From the NCBI GenBank assembly GCA_964570855.1, contig CAZMZR010000102.1, positions 1-10,897 on the forward strand: 10,897 nt of DNA. The letters run 5' to 3'. This document shows, piece after piece, positions 1-7,008 of this stretch. Each line of letters begins with the position of its first letter. Positions within the stretch are counted from its first letter, which is position 1. The position numbers and the translations under genes were made by a program. Under the pieces are notes generated by a model. That model was not told the origin of the DNA. It searched no databases and saw only the letters and a program-made list of their open reading frames with translations. The stretch comes from JAFGPS01 sp964570855 (GTDB lineage: Bacteria > Planctomycetota > Phycisphaerae > Sedimentisphaerales > Anaerobacaceae).

Positions 1-1025
1 CTTATGAAAATACTTCCGGCGGCAGCACCGGCGAGCCGGTTAGATTCATTCAGGACAAAGAATACGACGATTGGAATATAGCAACCAAGATATATTTCAA
101 TATGGTTCTTGGAAAAGACCTCGGTCGGCCTGAAATCAAGTTCTGGGGCTCCGACAGGGACATTCTCGCCGGTAATTTGACGGTTAAAGACAGGCTGATT
201 AACCTGCTCTATAACAGGAAATTTTTCAATTCATACAGGCTCGGCGAACGGGAAATCCGGCAGCTTATCGATTTGAACAACAGATTTAAACCGATCGCTT
301 ACTGGGCCTATATGGAGTCCGCACTGGAGCTGTCGAATTACCTGGCTTGTCACGAGCTTTACTTTCATCCGCCGAAAGTCGTCGTCTCCACGATCGGACC
401 GTTGACCGAAGAGGTCAAAGAAAAAATAGAATCGAATATGAACTGTAAAGTTTATAACCAGTACGGCTCAAGGGAAGTCGGCGTTGTATCCTGCCAGTGT
501 ACTAAGCAAAGGTCGATGCACACTTTCCCGTGGTGGAACTATATTGAAATACTGGATGAGCGGGGCGAAGCCGTTCAAAATCAGGAAGGCCGGGTTGTAG
601 TCACTACATTGCACAATTATTCCATGCCTTTGATACGGTACGATATCGGTGACGTCGCCGTTGCCGGCGGCTGGGGTTGCGACTGTGGAAGAAACAGTAT
701 GCTTTTGAAGACGGTTATCGGCAGAACACTCGGCTATTTCAAAAAAGCGGACGGTTCCCTGGCCCATTCACATTTTCTCGTACAGGCAATGTTCTTCAGG
801 GACTGGATTAAAAGGTTCCAGATAATTCAGGATGAAATTGACCATGTACTTATAAAAGTACAGCTTAACGAAAACGTAAAGGCCGTCGAATCGGACGTCG
901 AAGATATCTCGAGGAAGACAAAAATCCTAATGGGCGAAAACTGTAAGGTCGATTTCGAATATGTTGAAGATATAAGCAGAACCGCAAGTGGTAAATACGT
1001 ATATACTTTATGTAAAGTCAGGTGA
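1..1025 (+). CDS. PaaK/CapK-family adenylate-forming ligase, 5'-truncated
   Basis: The reading frame is already open at the window edge (first full codon at 3), so about 340 C-terminal residues are visible. Relatives usually have about 430-450, so roughly 100 N-terminal residues are probably missing. Visible adenylation motifs in order are the phosphate loop TSGGSTGEP (from nt 12), the aromatic-Gly block YGSREVG (nt 462-482), the ribose-binding IRYDIGD (nt 634-654), the hinge region IGRTLGYF and a C-terminal TASGKY, whose lysine is the expected catalytic lysine. Phenylacetate-CoA ligase relatives activate a carboxylic acid as an acyl-adenylate. CapK-like members occur in surface polysaccharide clusters, where their substrate is generally unknown. 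The following flippase-like and methyltransferase genes on the same strand favour the CapK-type role over aromatic catabolism. The family call is firm, the substrate is not. Confidence 0.9.
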   Translation, partial: YENTSGGSTGEPVRFIQDKEYDDWNIATKIYFNMVLGKDLGRPEIKFWGSDRDILAGNLTVKDRLINLLYNRKFFNSYRLGEREIRQLIDLNNRFKPIAYWAYMESALELSNYLACHELYFHPPKVVVSTIGPLTEEVKEKIESNMNCKVYNQYGSREVGVVSCQCTKQRSMHTFPWWNYIEILDERGEAVQNQEGRVVVTTLHNYSMPLIRYDIGDVAVAGGWGCDCGRNSMLLKTVIGRTLGYFKKADGSLAHSHFLVQAMFFRDWIKRFQIIQDEIDHVLIKVQLNENVKAVESDVEDISRKTKILMGENCKVDFEYVEDISRTASGKYVYTLCKVR

Positions 1026-1100
1026 CAATTCCCACACAATAGTTGAGGAATAAGTCTATCGATGAAAATCCATAAATAATGTCGCTTTTGGCACAACGAG

Positions 1101-2108
1101 ATGACGGATACAAGTAAGAAACTGTTGAAACTTTCGATTCGGATCGCAGTCACGTCCGCGCTTCTTATATGGGTTTTCCGGAATGTCGGCCGTCAACAGT
1201 TCGTAGAAGCACTCAAGTCGGCAAGATGGCAATTCCTTATTGGTGTGTGGGCGATAATTGTAGTGATATACTGGTTTGAATCAATTAAGATGCGGCTTAT
1301 ATTACAAAGACAGGGTTGTGTTCTTAATACTGCCACGATATTCCGGGCAAGTACTGTTGCCTCTTTGTATAGTATGATTTTGCCCGGAATGTTGAGTATG
1401 GGAGTAAAATGGTATATCCTGAAAAAAAGTACAGGCAAAGGAACCAATGTATTTAGCAGTATGGCTTACAACCAATTCACATCAATAGTGACTATGATGA
1501 TGTTCGGGCTCGGAGCACTTATCCTGACTAATCCGGTTGCGATTGCATCGACTAATGCAAAACATAATTATATGTTACAGGTCTTCTGCGGAATCCTGTT
1601 GGCGGCGATAGTTCTTTTTTGCCTGTTGTTGTTAAATAACAAAACGGGTGGCATGATTATCAAAGCAATCAGTTACTTATTGAGGCCCTTGCCTGCAGGT
1701 GTTCGTCAGAAAGCCCGACAAATTCCCGAACAAATCGCTTTGTTTCAGGTTGTCGGGTGGCAGTTCCATCTTCTTATGATGTTAATAACCACAGTCGGCA
1801 TTTTAATCGGTGGTGTTATAATGTATTTGTTTGCAGCCAAGGCCGTGAATATAACCGTTCCGCTGACGGTTTTCGTATGGCTTTGGCCGGTTATATATAT
1901 TTTACAAAGGGTACCCATATCGATTGCCAATCTTGGTGTAAGGGAAGCAACTTTAGTGGGCTTGTTGCCGATATATGGAGTAGAAACCTCCAAAGCAGTT
2001 ATGATGTCGATGATATTATTTTCCGCTTTGGTTTTTATGGCTGTCCTGGGTGCCGTTTTTCACTTTAGCGGATTTAGAACGGGAGTACGTCCTGATGAAA
2101 CAGTTTAA
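1101..2108 (+). CDS. UPF0104 / LPG-synthase-TM-type integral membrane protein (flippase-like)
   Basis: This 335-residue protein is almost entirely hydrophobic. Segments near residues 8-26, 46-65, 85-105, 125-145, 158-180, 218-248, 252-275 and 300-322 look membrane-spanning. The diagnostic feature is the block VPISIANLGVREATLVGLL near residues 271-289, matching the conserved P..I..LGVREA region of the UPF0104 / lysylphosphatidylglycerol-synthase transmembrane family. The aminoacyl-transfer domain of MprF is absent. Stand-alone members commonly sit in glycan or glycolipid clusters and are annotated as flippase-like; this role is inferred. The ATG at 1101 follows only a weak ribosome binding site (acgag). 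The gene starts 75 nt after the ligase stop and overlaps the methyltransferase by 14 bp, suggesting one transcription unit. Confidence 0.85.
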   Translation: MTDTSKKLLKLSIRIAVTSALLIWVFRNVGRQQFVEALKSARWQFLIGVWAIIVVIYWFESIKMRLILQRQGCVLNTATIFRASTVASLYSMILPGMLSMGVKWYILKKSTGKGTNVFSSMAYNQFTSIVTMMMFGLGALILTNPVAIASTNAKHNYMLQVFCGILLAAIVLFCLLLLNNKTGGMIIKAISYLLRPLPAGVRQKARQIPEQIALFQVVGWQFHLLMMLITTVGILIGGVIMYLFAAKAVNITVPLTVFVWLWPVIYILQRVPISIANLGVREATLVGLLPIYGVETSKAVMMSMILFSALVFMAVLGAVFHFSGFRTGVRPDETV

Positions 2109-2769
2109 TCGAGCCGAACAAGATAAATTCTGGACGACACAGAAACCTCCCTATAAAGGAGATCTCGTTTCGGAAGTAACTTTGTCACTGGCAAAACGTT
2201 ATATAGGTGACAATGCCCTCGATGTCGGCGCCGGAAGCGGCGCTTTGATGAGGAGCTTCAGGAAAAAATATAAGGATAAAAAGAGCATCGTTGGGATTGA
2301 CATTTCGCCGAAAAGCGAGGAAATCCAGCAGGGAGACTGTACGAATCTTCAGTTTGCAGACGGTTCGTTCGATACATGCTTTGCCACCGATTTAATCGAA
2401 CATCTTAGCGACACGGACCTGGATAAGTTTCTAAACGAGGCAAACAGGATATTGAAGACGAATGGCTTTGGTGTATTCAACACAATCAACAATGAGAATT
2501 TCAGAAAGGCGATGGTGACATGCCCCGAATGCGGATGTACTTTTCACAGGACAGGGCACTGCCAGGTGTTCGATGAAGACAGGATAAGGAATTTATTCTC
2601 AGGCAAGGGATTCAAAGTCGTCAAAATACGAAAGGTGAACCTCGGTTATATGTCGATGTTTAAGTTCTTCGCCTCTTTGTTTTATTTTCTGCATTTTGAT
2701 CGGTTTTTCAAAGTAGAGCTTCTTACTCGCGATATGTTTTTTGTGGTGTGCAAGGAGAGGAGCTTGTAA
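2095..2769 (+). CDS. Class I SAM-dependent methyltransferase with Cys/His cluster
   Basis: The 224-residue product has SAM-binding motif I (LDVGAGSG, residues 42-49), an acidic strand-2 end (GIDIS, 67-71) and a motif-IV-like ATDLIEHL (97-104), typical of Methyltransf_11-type small-molecule or glycan methyltransferases. Residues 143-156 hold a compact Cys/His group (C143, C146, C148, H151, H155, C156) that could bind a metal. The start at 2095 is chosen because GGGAG (2081-2085) lies 9 nt upstream; a longer frame opening with GTG at 2050 has no such site. The start lies inside the 3' end of the membrane-protein gene, so translational coupling is likely. The acceptor is unknown, though the context suggests a surface saccharide or lipid intermediate. 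Confidence 0.88.
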   Translation: MKQFNRAEQDKFWTTQKPPYKGDLVSEVTLSLAKRYIGDNALDVGAGSGALMRSFRKKYKDKKSIVGIDISPKSEEIQQGDCTNLQFADGSFDTCFATDLIEHLSDTDLDKFLNEANRILKTNGFGVFNTINNENFRKAMVTCPECGCTFHRTGHCQVFDEDRIRNLFSGKGFKVVKIRKVNLGYMSMFKFFASLFYFLHFDRFFKVELLTRDMFFVVCKERSL

Positions 2770-2792
2770 TAGTTAACCGGGGAAATATGTTC

Positions 2793-3362
2793 CTATTTTT
2801 GTAAGCAGCCGGACGCAAATTCCGCTCCGCATTTCAATGCCTTAGTATTGACCGGCAGCGTTTTATGATATCTTTGGGCGATGGTTTCAGGCAGGGCCTG
2901 TATTGCTAACTCGGTATCCAGTTGACCGCGTTTTTGCAGGTAGGCGCCGAGGGCCACCATATTAGCGGCCTTCTTGTTACCTAATTCAACGGCCATCTCG
3001 TCGGCGGGAATTGCAATTATCTCAATCGAATCATCCAGTTCCGGTTCGCTGTCAATCAGAGAACTATTCATTATCAACAGCCCGCCTTTTTTTAGACGCG
3101 AGCCGAACTTGTTAAGTGAAGCTTTGTTCAATACAATCAACGAATCAGGATTACCCACCACGGGACATGCGATTTCCCGCTCTGCGATAACCACCATACA
3201 ATTGGCAGTTCCGCCTCGAACTTCGGCGCCGTAGGAAGGCATATAAGTGACTTCTTTGCCCGCATTCATTGCCGTTTGAGCCAGCAGCTTGCCGGCCAGC
3301 ATGATTCCCTGTCCTCCGAAGCCGGCGATAATAACCTCTTCATAAAAACCGTTCGTGGTCAT
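2793..3362 (-). CDS. 2-oxoacid:ferredoxin oxidoreductase, gamma subunit (KorC/VorC-like)
   Basis: The product is a 189-residue member of the pyruvate/ketoisovalerate oxidoreductase gamma (catalytic domain III) family. Visible landmarks are the N-terminal GFGGQGI (residues 14-20) and YGAEVRGGT (44-52), both characteristic of the family. The ATG at 3362 is preferred over an upstream in-frame codon at 3449 because it begins 2 nt after the beta-subunit stop and has GAAGGG about 6 nt upstream, whereas the longer form would run 85 bp into the beta gene. It is the last gene of the operon. Its stop (TAG) is only 23 nt from the stop of the convergent methyltransferase, leaving little room for a conventional terminator. 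It completes the 2-oxoacid oxidoreductase complex in the cytoplasm. Confidence 0.93.
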   Translation of the reverse strand: MTTNGFYEEVIIAGFGGQGIMLAGKLLAQTAMNAGKEVTYMPSYGAEVRGGTANCMVVIAEREIACPVVGNPDSLIVLNKASLNKFGSRLKKGGLLIMNSSLIDSEPELDDSIEIIAIPADEMAVELGNKKAANMVALGAYLQKRGQLDTELAIQALPETIAQRYHKTLPVNTKALKCGAEFASGCLQK

Positions 3363-3364
3363 AC

Positions 3365-4099
3365 TTAACCCTTCAATCGTCCCAGAGGAAATACCTTTGT
3401 CATTTCTTTCTCGATCCATTCCATCGCATCGGCAGGACTCATTCGCCAATAAGTCGGACAGGGTGAAAGAACTTCGACCAGTGACATACCTTCGGCACCG
3501 TCAAGCTGCAACTCGAAAGCGTGTTTGATAGCCTTTTTTGCATTTCGGACTGCGGTCGAGCTGCTGAGGGCGCAGCGTTCAACATATATTGTCCCCGGCA
3601 GAGTGACTAAAAGTTCCGAAACCTGGAGCGGATACCCCTGTGCGGCGGCAGAGCGGCCTTTTGGTGTGGTTGCTGTCACCTGGTTAATCATAGTTGTTGG
3701 GGCCATTTGTCCGCCGGTCATTCCATAGACGGCATTATTGATAAAAATAACGGTTATCTGTTCACCTCGGTGCCCGGCGTGCAGAATTTCTCCGGCTCCA
3801 ATGCTTGCCAGGTCGCCATCACCCTGATAGGAAAAAATTATTTTGTCGGGATTGGTTCTTTTCATACCGGTTGCTACTGCCGGTGCTCTACCGTGAGCGA
3901 CCTCGATCATATCGACGTCAATATAATCGTACTCCAGCACCGCGCATCCTACCGGGGCTATGCCGATAGTGCGGCCGCGTATGTCCAGCTCATCGATTAC
4001 CTCGGCAATCAACCGGTGGGCTATACCGTGACCACATCCGGGGCAGTAATGCGTTGGGCAATCTTTAAGGGTTGGCGTTCGCTTAAATACCGTTTTCAT
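3365..4099 (-). CDS. 2-oxoacid:ferredoxin oxidoreductase, beta subunit (thiamine-diphosphate binding)
   Basis: This 244-residue subunit carries the TPP/Mg-binding signature GDGDLASIG (residues 93-101) followed by NNAVYGMTGGQ (121-131), plus the N-terminal YCPGCGHG (18-25), APVGC (48-52) and HGRA (69-72) blocks shared by KorB and VorA-type subunits. It binds thiamine diphosphate for decarboxylation of the 2-oxoacid. No extra 4Fe-4S domain is present, consistent with the separate ferredoxin subunit encoded first in the operon. The ATG at 4099 lies 17 nt after the alpha stop with only a weak ribosome binding site (aagac), so it may depend on coupling to alpha translation. Names differ between systems (KorB or VorA), so no symbol is given. 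Confidence 0.95.
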   Translation of the reverse strand: MKTVFKRTPTLKDCPTHYCPGCGHGIAHRLIAEVIDELDIRGRTIGIAPVGCAVLEYDYIDVDMIEVAHGRAPAVATGMKRTNPDKIIFSYQGDGDLASIGAGEILHAGHRGEQITVIFINNAVYGMTGGQMAPTTMINQVTATTPKGRSAAAQGYPLQVSELLVTLPGTIYVERCALSSSTAVRNAKKAIKHAFELQLDGAEGMSLVEVLSPCPTYWRMSPADAMEWIEKEMTKVFPLGRLKG

Positions 4100-4116
4100 G
4101 ATTCAGTCTTAAAGCC

Positions 4117-5238
4117 TTACTTTATTGTTAGTTGTCTGATTTTGTCCAGGACTTCATCCACGGCCGGGACTCCGCCGCCCGCTCGGCCATAGAATACTAC
4201 CGGTGATTTTCCGGATACAGCCAGTTTTACGTCATCAATCATTTGGCCCATGCTTAATTCAATGGTCAGAAAAATACGAAATTCATCTGCGGCTTTACTG
4301 ATTTGCTCCGTCGGGAACGGCCATAACGTAATAGGGCGTATCCAGCCGACTTTAATTCCTTCTTCTCGTGCTTTTGTCACTGCACCGCGCACGATTCTCG
4401 CTGCTATGCCGTATGCAACCACTACGATGTCGGCATCCTCAACTTCATATTGTTCACTGAGCACTTCGTTTTTCTGAATCTGCTCGTATCTGTCGCGAAG
4501 TTTATAATTGTGCTGTTCCAGCGATCCTTCTTTTAGCCATAACGAGCGGACAATATTTTGCTGTCTGCCTTGAGCGCCGGTTAGCGCCCAGTCCTTTGGT
4601 GGAAGCTTGCGGGACGGTTTTTTATTGAGTATCACCGGCTCCATCATCTGGCCTAAGATACCATCCGCAAGAACAATAACAGGTATTTGATACTCATCGG
4701 CCAGGTCGAAGGCCAACTGCATACAATCGACAAGCTCCTGAACACTCGACGGCCCCAGTACGATTGTTCTGTAATCACCGTGTCCCCCGCCGCGGGTTGC
4801 CTGGAAGTAATCGCCCTGTGAAGGTGCGATATTACCCAGGCCCGGTCCGCCACGCATAACGTTAACTATAACCGATGGAAGTTCCGCACCGGCCAGATAG
4901 CTTATTCCCTCCTGCATCAAACTCACCCCGGGACTGGAGGAGCTTGTCATAGCTCTTTTGCCGGTGGCCGAGGCCCCGAAAACCATATTAATTGCGGCCA
5001 GCTCGCTTTCGCTTTGTACGAAGACTCGGCCTTCTTCAGGCATTCTTCTTGACATGTATGCGGTAACTTCGTTTTGCGGTGTAATCGGATAGCCGAAATA
5101 GGCATCGCAACCGGCAATAATAGCCGCTTCGGCAAGGGCTTCATTACCGCACATCAAAATCCTTTTCTCGGCCTTTTTGGAAACCTGATTTTTTGCTGCC
5201 ATATTTTTTTTGTTGGTGGAATTTACAACGAGGCTCAC
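4117..5238 (-). CDS. vorB: 2-oxoacid:ferredoxin oxidoreductase, alpha subunit (VorB-like)
   Basis: This 373-residue subunit carries the alpha (domains I/II) signatures GYPITPQ (residues 49-55), VQSESE (74-79), TSSSSPG (98-104) and a Gly-rich RGGPGLG (129-135), followed by QGDYFQATRGGGHGDYR. That set closely resembles proteins annotated as 3-methyl-2-oxobutanoate dehydrogenase subunit VorB rather than typical KorA, suggesting branched-chain 2-oxoacids (2-oxoisovalerate to isobutyryl-CoA) as substrate. 2-Oxoglutarate cannot be excluded from sequence alone. Translation probably starts at the GTG at 5238: AGGAG lies 5 nt upstream and the start overlaps the ferredoxin stop as GTGA. The next ATG (5202) has no ribosome binding site. 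This start gives a Lys-rich N-terminal extension of about 25 residues before the conserved core. Confidence 0.93.
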   Translation of the reverse strand: MSLVVNSTNKKNMAAKNQVSKKAEKRILMCGNEALAEAAIIAGCDAYFGYPITPQNEVTAYMSRRMPEEGRVFVQSESELAAINMVFGASATGKRAMTSSSSPGVSLMQEGISYLAGAELPSVIVNVMRGGPGLGNIAPSQGDYFQATRGGGHGDYRTIVLGPSSVQELVDCMQLAFDLADEYQIPVIVLADGILGQMMEPVILNKKPSRKLPPKDWALTGAQGRQQNIVRSLWLKEGSLEQHNYKLRDRYEQIQKNEVLSEQYEVEDADIVVVAYGIAARIVRGAVTKAREEGIKVGWIRPITLWPFPTEQISKAADEFRIFLTIELSMGQMIDDVKLAVSGKSPVVFYGRAGGGVPAVDEVLDKIRQLTIK

Positions 5239-5513
5239 GCTTTCTCCTCAATCAGGTTCGGCTTGTTCTTTTTGCCGGGTTCGATAACTATCTCTACTTC
5301 ACCGGTGTTATCCCGAAGCACTTCAATTATCGCCTCCGGACATATAATTGCACACATTGCACATCCGGTGCAGTCGGAGCCGGCAACCTGGGCCGGGAAG
5401 TAACCGTTCTTGTTGGATTTTTTCGATATGACGATGCTGTTTTTAGGGCAAACAACTACACACAAGCCGCAGCCCTTACACCGTTCGGCATTGATAATAA
5501 TTTTACCAGCCAT
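5235..5513 (-). CDS. 2x[4Fe-4S] ferredoxin subunit of 2-oxoacid oxidoreductase (delta, KorD/VorD-like)
   Basis: This is a 92-residue ferredoxin with two complete CxxCxxCxxxCP motifs, using cysteines 12, 15, 18, 22 and 48, 51, 54, 58, so it should carry two [4Fe-4S] clusters. About 25 residues separate the motifs, as in the delta subunits of four-subunit 2-oxoacid oxidoreductases. It would pass electrons from the thiamine-diphosphate site to external ferredoxin. It is the first gene of the operon, and its stop overlaps the alpha start by 4 nt. The ATG at 5513 has a weak purine-rich site (aagaga) about 8 nt upstream. A promoter and a palindrome lie upstream. Confidence 0.95.
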   Translation of the reverse strand: MAGKIIINAERCKGCGLCVVVCPKNSIVISKKSNKNGYFPAQVAGSDCTGCAMCAIICPEAIIEVLRDNTGEVEIVIEPGKKNKPNLIEEKA

Positions 5514-5531
5514 TTTATTATGTCTCTTATC

Positions 5532-5556
5532 GAATCCCCCGTTTCTCCGGAGATTC
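5532..5556. promoter_or_regulatory. Palindrome in the oxidoreductase operon leader (possible operator)
   Basis: TCTCCGGAGA at 5544-5553 is a perfect 10-bp palindrome. It lies inside a larger imperfect inverted repeat flanked by GAATC (5532-5536) and GATTC (5552-5556). It falls about 14-23 nt downstream of the predicted transcription start, a position where a bound repressor would block transcription. No regulator gene is adjacent, so the role is inferred only from position. Confidence 0.3.
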
Positions 5557-5573
5557 TTTATACTAAAAACTGC

Positions 5574-5602
5574 ATTCTAATAGACCCGAAGGTATCTGTA
5601 AA
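5574..5602 (-). promoter_or_regulatory. Sigma70-like promoter of the oxidoreductase operon
   Basis: Read on the minus strand, TTTACA (5602-5597), a 17-nt spacer and TAGAAT (5579-5574) match the -35 and -10 consensus at five of six positions each. Transcription would begin near 5567, giving a leader of about 54 nt before the ferredoxin ATG. The same two hexamers at the same spacing occur upstream of the RCC1-repeat gene. This is a pattern match without experimental support. Confidence 0.6.
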
Positions 5603-5703
5603 GTTAAAAGGTAATAATTCATACGTAATTGATATATAAGTTGTTGTAAAAATAGCTCTTATGTCGGTAAAAAATTACGAGTATAACATCATAATAAATA
5701 ACA

Positions 5704-5732
5704 TTGACTTGACAGGCTTCAACAATTATTTT
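5704..5732 (+). promoter_or_regulatory. Sigma70-like promoter of the secreted hydrolase gene
   Basis: TTGACT (5704-5709), 17 nt, then TATTTT (5727-5732) fits a sigma70-type promoter, with a start expected near 5739. A perfect TTGACA overlaps at 5709-5714 but has no good -10 at the right distance. The position argues against the in-frame TTG at 5732 as the translation start of the hydrolase. Confidence 0.45.
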
Positions 5733-5785
5733 TGCATCATCAAAATGGCAGGATGAAAAATTCAATCTCAATGCAGGATATGATT

Positions 5786-6994
5786 ATGTCAACTTTACAC
5801 TCTCAAATTAATAATCGATTTTCAAAGATTTCCAAAGTTTCAGTTTTCAGTATGGTAATACTTTTGTTCTCCAGCCCTGTTTTTGCAGGTGATAATGATG
5901 AAGTCGAGCTTCGACAGGGAAATTTTCAGTCTGAACAGGCGGCGAAAGAAGAGCTTGCCGAATTTGCCCGAAGCTATTCCAATCCGGAGCAGTGGAAAGC
6001 GCGGGCTAAAAACATTCGCGAGGCAATCCTTCGCGGAGCGGAGCTGGCGCCTTTGCCTAAAAAATGCCCGCTCAATCCAATTATTCACAGCAAACGCAAA
6101 CATGATGGCTATACCGTGGAGAATGTGGCGTTTGAGAGCCTTCCCGGCGTTTTTGTTACCGGCAATTTGTATCGGCCGGAACAAGGAGAAGGGCCGTTTG
6201 CCGCAGTGCTCTGTACGCATGGACATGGTCCTTTGAGTAGATTCGGGGCCGACCACCAGATACGCTGCGCAACTCTGGCCCGTATGGGTGCCGTTGTTTT
6301 TTCATACAGTATGGTAGGATACGCCGAGTGGAAAGAAGACGGCTGGGAGCATAAAATCCCGAAGGTTCTCAAATTGCATCTCTGGAACAGTATTCGGGCA
6401 GTGGATTTTCTTCTTTCGCTCGATGATGTGGATCCAAAACGCATAGCTGTTACGGGTGAATCGGGTGGAGGAACACAGAGTTTCCTTCTGACCGCCGTAG
6501 ATGACCGCATCGCGGTATCGGTTCCGGTGGTCATGGTCTCGGCACATTTTTTCGGCGGCTGCGATTGCGAAAGCGGCATGCCCGTCCACAAAAGCAGCAC
6601 ACACGTGACCAATAACGCCGAGATTGCCGCATTAGCTGCGCCCAGGCCGATGCTTCTGATTTCCGACGGTAAAGATTGGACAAAAAATACTCCCAATGTT
6701 GAGTTCCCGTATATAAAGAACGTATATCGCCTGTATGATGCCGAGGCAAACGTCGAAAACTTGCACCTTCCCGATGAAGGACATGATTACGGCCCCTCCA
6801 AGCGAATCGGTGCATACAAGTTTCTTGCCAAACATTTGGGGCTTTCGCTCGAAAATATCACAAAGCCTGATGGTTCAATCGATGAAAGCTTTGCCGTCGT
6901 TGAAAAACAGAGTGACATGCTCGTTTTTACTCCCAAGCATCCGAGGCCCGCCAAAATTGCCAAAACAAATGTCGATGAGCTGCCCTGGAATTAA
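5786..6994 (+). CDS. Secreted alpha/beta hydrolase (acetylxylan esterase / dienelactone hydrolase-like)
   Basis: The 402-residue product starts with a signal peptide whose hydrophobic core VFSMVILLFSSPVFA should be cleaved before GDND, so it is exported. The hydrolase core shows an oxyanion-side HGHG (residues 145-148), a nucleophile elbow GESGGG with Ser226, Asp294 in ISDGKDW and His333 in DEGHDYG, in the correct order for a catalytic triad. A cysteine-containing segment GGCDCESG follows the nucleophile strand. Relatives are annotated as acetylxylan esterases or dienelactone-hydrolase-like and deacylate polysaccharides or small esters; the substrate is not readable here. The ATG at 5786 is chosen for AGGA 7 nt upstream. 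ATG 5753 and TTG 5732 would add 11 or 18 residues and have poorer sites. The gene converges on the RCC1-repeat gene, 14 nt between stops. Confidence 0.85.
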   Translation: MSTLHSQINNRFSKISKVSVFSMVILLFSSPVFAGDNDEVELRQGNFQSEQAAKEELAEFARSYSNPEQWKARAKNIREAILRGAELAPLPKKCPLNPIIHSKRKHDGYTVENVAFESLPGVFVTGNLYRPEQGEGPFAAVLCTHGHGPLSRFGADHQIRCATLARMGAVVFSYSMVGYAEWKEDGWEHKIPKVLKLHLWNSIRAVDFLLSLDDVDPKRIAVTGESGGGTQSFLLTAVDDRIAVSVPVVMVSAHFFGGCDCESGMPVHKSSTHVTNNAEIAALAAPRPMLLISDGKDWTKNTPNVEFPYIKNVYRLYDAEANVENLHLPDEGHDYGPSKRIGAYKFLAKHLGLSLENITKPDGSIDESFAVVEKQSDMLVFTPKHPRPAKIAKTNVDELPWN

Positions 6995-7008
6995 CTTTTA
7001 TATTTCTA

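Noticed and set aside
1757..2068. 103-codon plus-strand frame inside the membrane-protein gene
   Set aside because: It overlaps in another frame a protein with conserved family motifs (VPISIANLGVREA), and no independent evidence supports it.
2776..2800. Terminator between the methyltransferase and gamma-subunit genes (GGAA/TTCC hairpin then T run)
   Set aside because: The stem is only about 4 bp and overlaps the gamma-subunit stop; it is too weak to call.
3363..3449. Gamma-subunit start at 3449
   Set aside because: It would add 29 Cys/Arg-rich residues read from inside the beta gene, whereas ATG 3362 has a proper ribosome binding site and directly precedes the conserved GFGGQGI region.
3707..4192. 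161-codon plus-strand open frame opposite the beta subunit
   Set aside because: It lies antisense to a gene with clear thiamine-diphosphate motifs, has no family features, and is explained as a shadow of the coding strand.
5732..5785. Longer hydrolase starts at TTG 5732 or ATG 5753
   Set aside because: TTG 5732 overlaps the predicted -10 element. ATG 5753 has its purine stretch directly adjacent. ATG 5786 has AGGA at 7 nt and still keeps the complete signal peptide.
6109..6696. 195-codon minus-strand open frame opposite the hydrolase
   Set aside because: It is antisense to the catalytic-triad region of the hydrolase, its product is of low-complexity shadow type, and it lacks a credible ribosome binding site.
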